From positions 1 through 8,855 of the forward strand of contig CAYTRS010000027.1 in assembly GCA_964440305.1 (NCBI GenBank): DNA of 8,855 bases, given 5' to 3'. Origin of the DNA: CAYTRS01 sp964440305. Lineage in GTDB: Bacteria; Patescibacteriota; Minisyncoccia; Moranbacterales; JAKLHP01. Both the position numbers and the translations under genes were made by a program. This document shows positions 6,931 through 8,855 of the stretch, one piece after another. The notes beneath the pieces are model-generated. The model did no database searches. It saw only the letters and a list, made by a program, of their open reading frames with translations, and was not told the origin of the DNA. Each line of letters begins with the position of its first letter. The stretch's first letter is position 1.

Positions 6931-8634
6931 ATGAAAAATATGAATATCAGGCAGAAAATGAAATTAAAATTTGCGAGCATTGTTATTCTGGCAGTCTTGG
7001 CCGGATTTATTTCATATCCGAAAATTGCTTTTTTTGTGCCTGGAGCAAGCAATATTTCTGATAAATTGAAAATAAATTTAGGCCTTGACCTACAGGGAGG
7101 AATCCATCTGGAATACAAAGCCGATATTTCAGGCCTTGAAGGAGGAAAAACGGATGAAGCAATACAGGCAGCACAGGATGTCATTGAAAGAAGAATCAAT
7201 GCCTTCGGAGTAGCCGAACCGGTAGTGCAGACCGCGAAATCAGGGAATGATTATCGCATTATTGTTGAGCTTCCGGGGATTAAAGACATTGAACAGGCAA
7301 AAAATCAAATCAAGGAAACTCCATTTTTGGAATTTAAGGAGGAGGGGGATGGAACGACTCCGGAGATAGCCAGCTTTTTTGCTAAAGCTAACGAAGAAAC
7401 AAAGAAGAAAGCCCAAGAAATCCTTCAAAAAGCACTTAAAGGAGAAAATTTTGAAGAGCTTGCCAAAGCTAACAGCCAGGATCCCGGATCAAAAGATAGT
7501 GGCGGAGATTTGGGGTTTGCAAAAAAAGGAACATTTGTTCCCGAATTTGACAAAGTTTTGTTTGAAGAAAATTTAAGCCCTGGAATGATTTATCCGGAAC
7601 TGGTGGAAACGCAATACGGCTGGCATATTATAAAATTAATCGAATCAGAGGGGGAAGGCGAGGAAAAGGAGGTTCATTCCCAGCATATTTTGTTTGAAAA
7701 GCAATCGACAGACAGCATTCCGGAATTGAATTATGTCAGCACTAATCTTACCGGAAAAAACCTCAAAGATGCGCAAGTAGTGTTTGCTGGACAGGGAATC
7801 GGAGAGCCGCAGGTATCGCTAAAATTTGATGATGAAGGAAAAAAGTTATTTGCCGACCTTACTAAGAAAAATTTGGATAAAACCATTGCCATATTTCTTG
7901 ACGGCAGAATAATTAGCGCCCCGACAGTTCAGGCGGAAATTACCGACGGAGAAGCGGTAATAACCGGAAATTTCAGCACGGAAGAGGCAAAAGAGCTTGC
8001 CGGAAGGCTTAATGAGGGAGCCTTGCCGGTTCCGCTTTCTCTTATTTCCCAGCAGAGTGTGGAAGCAACTCTCGGAGCAAAATCACTGGAGCAAAGCGTT
8101 TTTGCAGGGCTTATCGGCATTGTCGCGGTGATAGTTTTTATGCTGCTTAACTACCGGTTTTTGGGATTTATCGCCTCTTTAGCTTTGATAATTTATTCCG
8201 TATTGATGGTTTCTATTTTCAAACTTTCCTCATTTACTCCCTTTTCCATAACCCTGACTCTTTCTGGGATAGCAGGCTTTATTCTCTCAGTCGGAATGGC
8301 AGTAGATGCAAATATCTTGATTTTTGAACGCACCAAGGAAGAAATTGCAAGAGGAAGAAATCTTAAGGGAGCATTGGAAGAAGGCTTCAGAAGAGCATGG
8401 ACTTCAATCCGTGATGGAAATGTTTCCTCAATAATAACCTCCCTAATTCTTATAATTTTCGGAACAAGTTTTGTGAAGGGATTCGCAGTAACGCTTCTTA
8501 TCGGAGTTTTGGTTTCAATGTTTACTGCGATTACAATTACCAGGACGCTGCTAAAATTTCTGGTCGGCGAATGGGCGGAAAAAAGGCTGGGAATCGTAGT
8601 TAATGTAAAATTAAAAAATCAAACTGTAAAATGA
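6931..8634 (+). CDS. secD: protein translocase subunit SecD with an inserted parvulin (PPIase) domain
   Basis: SecD pairs with SecF and uses the proton motive force to help pull proteins through SecYEG. From ATG 6931 it has 567 residues. The order is: TM1 (12-30); the SecD hallmark LGLDLQGG (50-57); P1 base with ERRINAFGVAEPVV (86-99) and FLEF (132-135); an inserted parvulin region (about 142-257); P1 head beginning LTGKNL (273-278) and including FLDGRIISAP; return to the base (LNEGALPVPL, 360-369); then TM2-TM6. TM4 carries GMAVDANILIFER (455-467). All usual SecD parts are intact, so the insertion should be tolerated. It lies directly before secF, as is usual. Alternative starts are TTG 6904, ATG 6940 and ATG 6958; the last has AGG (6949-6951) at good spacing. 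The last residues (NVKLKNQTVK) fall in an AT-rich direct-repeat tract and may have been added by it. Confidence 0.95.
   Translation: MKNMNIRQKMKLKFASIVILAVLAGFISYPKIAFFVPGASNISDKLKINLGLDLQGGIHLEYKADISGLEGGKTDEAIQAAQDVIERRINAFGVAEPVVQTAKSGNDYRIIVELPGIKDIEQAKNQIKETPFLEFKEEGDGTTPEIASFFAKANEETKKKAQEILQKALKGENFEELAKANSQDPGSKDSGGDLGFAKKGTFVPEFDKVLFEENLSPGMIYPELVETQYGWHIIKLIESEGEGEEKEVHSQHILFEKQSTDSIPELNYVSTNLTGKNLKDAQVVFAGQGIGEPQVSLKFDDEGKKLFADLTKKNLDKTIAIFLDGRIISAPTVQAEITDGEAVITGNFSTEEAKELAGRLNEGALPVPLSLISQQSVEATLGAKSLEQSVFAGLIGIVAVIVFMLLNYRFLGFIASLALIIYSVLMVSIFKLSSFTPFSITLTLSGIAGFILSVGMAVDANILIFERTKEEIARGRNLKGALEEGFRRAWTSIRDGNVSSIITSLILIIFGTSFVKGFAVTLLIGVLVSMFTAITITRTLLKFLVGEWAEKRLGIVVNVKLKNQTVK
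7354..7701 (+). other. parvulin-type rotamase domain inserted in SecD, apparently circularly permuted
   Basis: Encodes about 116 residues placed between the P1 base and P1 head of SecD. The parvulin core is clear: a helix with AQEILQKALKGENFEELAK, then SQDPGS, SGGDLGF, TFVPEFDKVLF and finally ETQYGWHIIKL. Compared with E. coli PpiC (parvulin), the position of the catalytic Cys is Asp184 (as in SurA/PrsA-type domains), the substrate-pocket Met is Phe202, the Phe is kept (F206) and the C-terminal His is kept (H232). The usual first strand carrying the other His (xHIL) is missing at the front. A matching strand, HSQHILF (249-255, nt 7675-7695), instead sits after the last strand, joined by a short Glu/Gly-rich turn. 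In parvulins the first and last strands are neighbours in the sheet, so this order is structurally possible. It likely acts on clients leaving SecYEG, which is inference. Confidence 0.85.
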
Positions 8635-8646
8635 AAATGTAAAATG
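8604..8646 (+). repeat. AT-rich direct repeats across the secD stop
   Basis: TGTAAAAT occurs three times, at 8604-8611, 8625-8632 and 8638-8645; the last two are extended to TGTAAAATG. The repeats overlap the last codons of secD and run into an AT-only-like tract (about 8647-8694). No gene or terminator is seen in that tract. Confidence 0.5.
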
Positions 8647-8694
8647 TTAAAATATTCGGATAATTTTGATTTTTGATATTTGAATTTTAAATTT

Positions 8695-8772
8695 ATGTTT
8701 GACATTATCTCCAAAACCTCCGCCATAGGCGGATCCGCCTGGGGCGGAAAATACTCATATGAAAATATATAA
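8695..8772 (+). pseudogene. truncated, diverged second copy of the secF start, interrupted by a repeat
   Basis: An open frame from ATG 8695 to TAA 8770-8772 (25 codons) begins MFDIISKT. Ten codons contributed by the palindromic repeat follow (8719-8748), then KYSYENI. With the repeat removed it reads FDIISKT-KYSY, matching YNIISKTKYAY of the real secF start (8768-8800) in 8 of 11 residues. Of the base differences, ATC/ATA, TCC/TCG, ACC/ACT, TAC/TAT and TAT/TAC are synonymous, which suggests descent under protein-level selection. The frame is +1 relative to secF and overlaps its first 14 bases. It could be a duplicated gene start broken by the repeat, or a translated leader that influences secF. 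Both readings are inference. Confidence 0.55.
8719..8748. repeat. GC-rich palindromic repeat (two abutting hairpins) between secD and secF
   Basis: TCCGCC-ATA-GGCGGA is followed directly by TCCGCC-TGG-GGCGGA. Each half is a 6-base-pair hairpin with a 3-base loop. The centre, GGCGGATCCGCC (8728-8739), is itself a perfect palindrome, so a single long cruciform is also possible. The GC content contrasts sharply with the AT-rich surroundings and there is no T-run, so it is not a normal terminator. The form suggests a dispersed palindromic element of the kind seen in many copies in some bacterial genomes; copy number cannot be judged from this window. Confidence 0.85.
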
Positions 8773-8855
8773 TATTATATCGAAAACTAAATATGCTTAC
8801 GCATTCTCAATTACTCTCACAGTTTTAAGTGTGGCCGCGCTTTTTTCCTGGGGGC
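8759..8855 (+). CDS. secF: protein translocase subunit SecF, N-terminal fragment (cut by window edge)
   Basis: ATG 8759 opens a frame that stays open to the window end, giving 32 full codons. The peptide starts MKIYNIISKTKYAY and continues into a hydrophobic segment (FSITLTVLSVAALFSWG), the expected short basic N-tail and TM1 of SecF. Position directly after secD on the same strand supports the call. The 124-base gap from secD is long for a secDF pair and contains AT-rich repeats, a palindrome and a duplicated gene start. The only purine-rich sequence upstream is GGCGGA (8743-8748), 10 bases before the start and inside the palindrome, so the repeat may affect translation. The diagnostic SecF motifs lie beyond the window. 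Confidence 0.82.
   Translation, partial: MKIYNIISKTKYAYAFSITLTVLSVAALFSWG

Noticed and set aside
7379..7576. 65-codon plus-strand frame inside secD
   Set aside because: It is a lysine-rich shadow frame of the parvulin insertion; the secD frame itself explains the sequence.
8632..8634. TGA as a sense (Gly) codon, as in SR1/Gracilibacteria
   Set aside because: TGA ends secD at the expected place, reading through gives no SecD-like sequence, and no long gene here contains an in-frame TGA.
8719..8748. Palindrome considered as a terminator or CRISPR repeat
   Set aside because: No T-run follows the hairpins, and there is only one unit, with no regularly spaced repeats or spacers anywhere in the window.
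8695..8855. Programmed +1 frameshift joining the upstream frame (8695) to secF
   Set aside because: No recognisable slippery codon or stimulator is seen, and the product would carry two copies of the N-terminus. Independent starts or a broken duplicate are simpler.

Overview
The window is an AT-rich bacterial segment with every recognisable gene on the + strand, short spacers and the standard genetic code: TAA, TAG and TGA all end genes and no gene has an in-frame TGA. Compact genes, AT-rich leaders with little Shine-Dalgarno signal, a GC-rich palindromic repeat and the style of the proteins suggest a Candidate Phyla Radiation (Patescibacteria/Parcubacteria-like) genome. That placement is inference; no rRNA or marker gene is present to prove it.

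Layout. 1-94: last 30 codons of an unrecognised gene. 118-660: multi-pass membrane protein of unknown function, closed by an intrinsic terminator (697-723). 729-2569: a good sigma70-type promoter followed by a membrane sensor of the form MASE3-PAS-GAF with no output domain. 2587-5500: a second good promoter, a membrane-anchored subtilisin-family protease with two C-terminal Ig-like domains, then a small secreted acidic coiled-coil protein 39 bases later, closed by a strong terminator. 5636-6691: membrane-anchored calcineurin-like metallophosphoesterase. 6692-6930: spacer with a weak terminator. 6931-8634: secD. 8635-8758: unusual repeat-bearing spacer. 8759-8855: start of secF, cut by the window edge.

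Common theme. Every gene that can be read in full encodes a membrane or exported protein. SecDF is the accessory complex that uses the proton motive force to pull secreted proteins through SecYEG, and the protease, the coiled-coil protein and the phosphoesterase are all likely SecYEG clients.

Most notable points. (1) SecD carries a parvulin-type peptidyl-prolyl isomerase domain of about 115 residues, spliced in exactly between the P1 base and P1 head, so a foldase appears built into the translocon motor. (2) The inserted parvulin looks circularly permuted: its first beta strand (HILF) comes last. (3) Just before secF lies a diverged second copy of the secF start. A 30-base palindromic repeat interrupts it in frame, and most base differences between the two copies are synonymous. 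(4) The MASE3 sensor ends after GAF, where family members normally continue into a kinase, cyclase or phosphodiesterase.
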